NCBI GenBank assembly: GCA_035567895.1
Contig: DATMPC010000009.1
Coordinates: forward strand, 62,001 to 126,000
Source: Terriglobales bacterium
GTDB lineage: Bacteria; Acidobacteriota; Terriglobia; Terriglobales; Acidobacteriaceae
Length of the DNA: 64,000 nt
Direction of reading: 5' to 3'
Made by a program: the position numbers and the translations under genes. Under the pieces are notes generated by a model. It did no database searches. It saw nothing but the letters and a program-made list of their open reading frames with translations, and had not been told where the DNA came from. Shown one piece after another: positions 62,987 through 64,000 of this stretch. Numbering within the stretch: position 1 is the first letter of the stretch; each line of letters opens with the position of its first letter.

Positions 62987-64000
62987 CTATGCTTCGGCGG
63001 ATTTCGCGCTGTTCCGCGGTGCGGGTCGCGACTTTAAGTCGGCTACGACAAGCCGGATTTCTTCAAAGGTAACTTCGGCCGGGAGAGCGTCCTTGATGGG
63101 CCTCAGTCGCTCCATCCCAACCTTGGCGCAAGCCGCTTCGATCTCTGTTACCTTCTGCTCCCCCACCCAGTTGCGCTGAAACTGCACCTTCCGGGCTTCG
63201 ACCATCTCCGCGACGAGCGTAACAACACTGCCGATCTGGCGCCCGCGGATGGCCGCCACTTCGGCCAGCGTGTGTCCTTGAGCCAAGAGGCCCAGAGTCT
63301 CTGCGGCAGGCTTCGATCGCTTATTCTGAGGCTTGTCTGTGGCACGCGCGCCTTCGTTGAATCGACGCAAGGCGTCGAGTATCTGCCTGCCGTACAGCTC
63401 GATCTTGCGCTCGCCGAAGCCATGAACCCGGCGAAGCTCCATCAGGTTCGTGGGACGAATACGGCACAGTGATTCGACCGTAGTGTCGTGCATCACGATA
63501 AACGCAGCGATTCCCTGCTGCCGTGCTGCATTCCTCCGCCACTCGCGAAGGTAGTCACTGAGGTCGTAATCAACATCCGGCTCCGGCTTTGCGGATGGAT
63601 CGGCCGATGCCGAATTCGGCGCCTCCAGCTCCGTGGCCGCCTGCACCGGTAGGACATATCTGCCACGTTTCTTAGTCGTTACTGGCTCCGCCATTCTCAA
63701 CCAGGCGGGCTCGGCACCGCACACATCGCATGCGCCACAAGTGTTCCATTTTGGAGTTTGGCCGAAGTGCGAGCAAATCTGTAGATGACGGCACTTTCCC
63801 TCATCGACAAAGCGGCGAATCTGGTGGTATCGCTGCCAGGAGCGCTCTTTTTCCGCGGCGTCGCTCATTTGTTCGATGAAGTAGGTGAGCAGACCAACGT
63901 CGCGGGCCTGCCACAGCAGCAGGCAGTCAGCGGCCAGCCCATCGCGACCGGCACGTCCTGCCTCCTGGTAGTACTGCTCGATCGATTTCGGAAGCGACAA
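62987..64000 (-). CDS. recQ: RecQ-type DNA helicase, C-terminal part
   Basis: The frame is open to the window edge, so the N-terminal helicase half is missing. Present are motif VI (SIEQYYQEAGRAGRDG), the RQC zinc-binding site (CRHLQICSHFG....NTCGACDVC), an HRDC domain (LREWRRNAARQQGIAAFIVMHDTTVESLCRIRPTNLMELRRVHGFGERKIELYGRQIL in outline) and a C-terminal helix-turn-helix (ETLGLLAQGHTLAEVAAIRGRQIGSVVTLVAEM), as in longer RecQ proteins. 3'-5' DNA unwinding in repair and fork restart. Confidence 0.93.
   Translation of the reverse strand: MSLPKSIEQYYQEAGRAGRDGLAADCLLLWQARDVGLLTYFIEQMSDAAEKERSWQRYHQIRRFVDEGKCRHLQICSHFGQTPKWNTCGACDVCGAEPAWLRMAEPVTTKKRGRYVLPVQAATELEAPNSASADPSAKPEPDVDYDLSDYLREWRRNAARQQGIAAFIVMHDTTVESLCRIRPTNLMELRRVHGFGERKIELYGRQILDALRRFNEGARATDKPQNKRSKPAAETLGLLAQGHTLAEVAAIRGRQIGSVVTLVAEMVEARKVQFQRNWVGEQKVTEIEAACAKVGMERLRPIKDALPAEVTFEEIRLVVADLKSRPAPRNSAKSAEA

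Overview
The window comes from a soil-type Acidobacteriota genome, most likely class Terriglobia (Koribacter-like). Three proteins have the VWFA-related domain known from Acidobacteria, a 1095-residue Oar-like TonB-dependent receptor carries an N-terminal carboxypeptidase-regulatory domain, and many intergenic gaps are filled with short iterated repeats. The genus is an inference. I see no rRNA, tRNA, CRISPR array, transposase or prophage gene.

Layout. 1-7.3 kb is an accessory stretch: the 3' part of a VWFA protein, small membrane and enzyme genes (dehalogenase-like hydrolase, CGNR regulator, SnoaL-like protein, AraC-DinB fusion) and four versions of one modular repeat. 7.4-10.5 kb is a two-gene ABC importer (ATPase plus fused double permease). 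10.8-15.1 kb holds an outer-membrane lipoprotein-sorting-like protein and the Oar-like receptor. 15.2-33.4 kb is a complete-looking division and cell wall (dcw) cluster on the minus strand, transcribed mraZ-rsmH-(new 52-aa ORF)-ftsL-ftsI-murE-murF-mraY-murD-ftsW-murG-murC-ftsQ-ftsA-ftsZ; murB and ddl are absent. The mraZ promoter has a clear set of MraZ boxes at exact 10-bp spacing.

33.7-38.7 kb holds a secreted hydrolase fusion, a membrane-anchored winged-helix regulator, a small lipoprotein bracketed by inverted repeats, a dicarboxylate symporter and a small secreted basic protein. 38.9-41.3 kb encodes sulfur amino acid enzymes (trans-sulfuration PLP enzyme and CysK). 41.4-43.7 kb has two tandem VWFA proteins. 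43.9-48.2 kb is a plus-strand operon: DUF1015, N-acetylmuramoyl-alanine amidase, GerMN protein, glutamate racemase. 48.5-55.1 kb has DUF2062, M1 peptidase, a membrane protein, hydroxyacyl-CoA dehydrogenase, an MBL hydrolase and a possible frameshifted DUF1475 gene. 55.5-62.5 kb has a Spy-like protein and the F-type ATP synthase operon b-b'-delta-alpha-gamma-beta-epsilon (minus strand), without subunits a and c. The right edge cuts a recQ gene.

The most unusual content is between genes. At least eight sequence families of 7-9-bp units, reiterated in register, occur in inverted pairs 70-250 bp apart, typically touching gene 3' ends; two of them supply the C-terminal codons of MurC and FtsQ. A second class of palindromes has entered coding linkers in frame (FtsI and a winged-helix regulator). 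A third modular repeat exists as full, short-core, core-less and half copies, and one copy donates the start codon of a secreted protein. The 52-aa ORF with a perfect Shine-Dalgarno sequence directly in front of ftsL is the best candidate for an overlooked gene.
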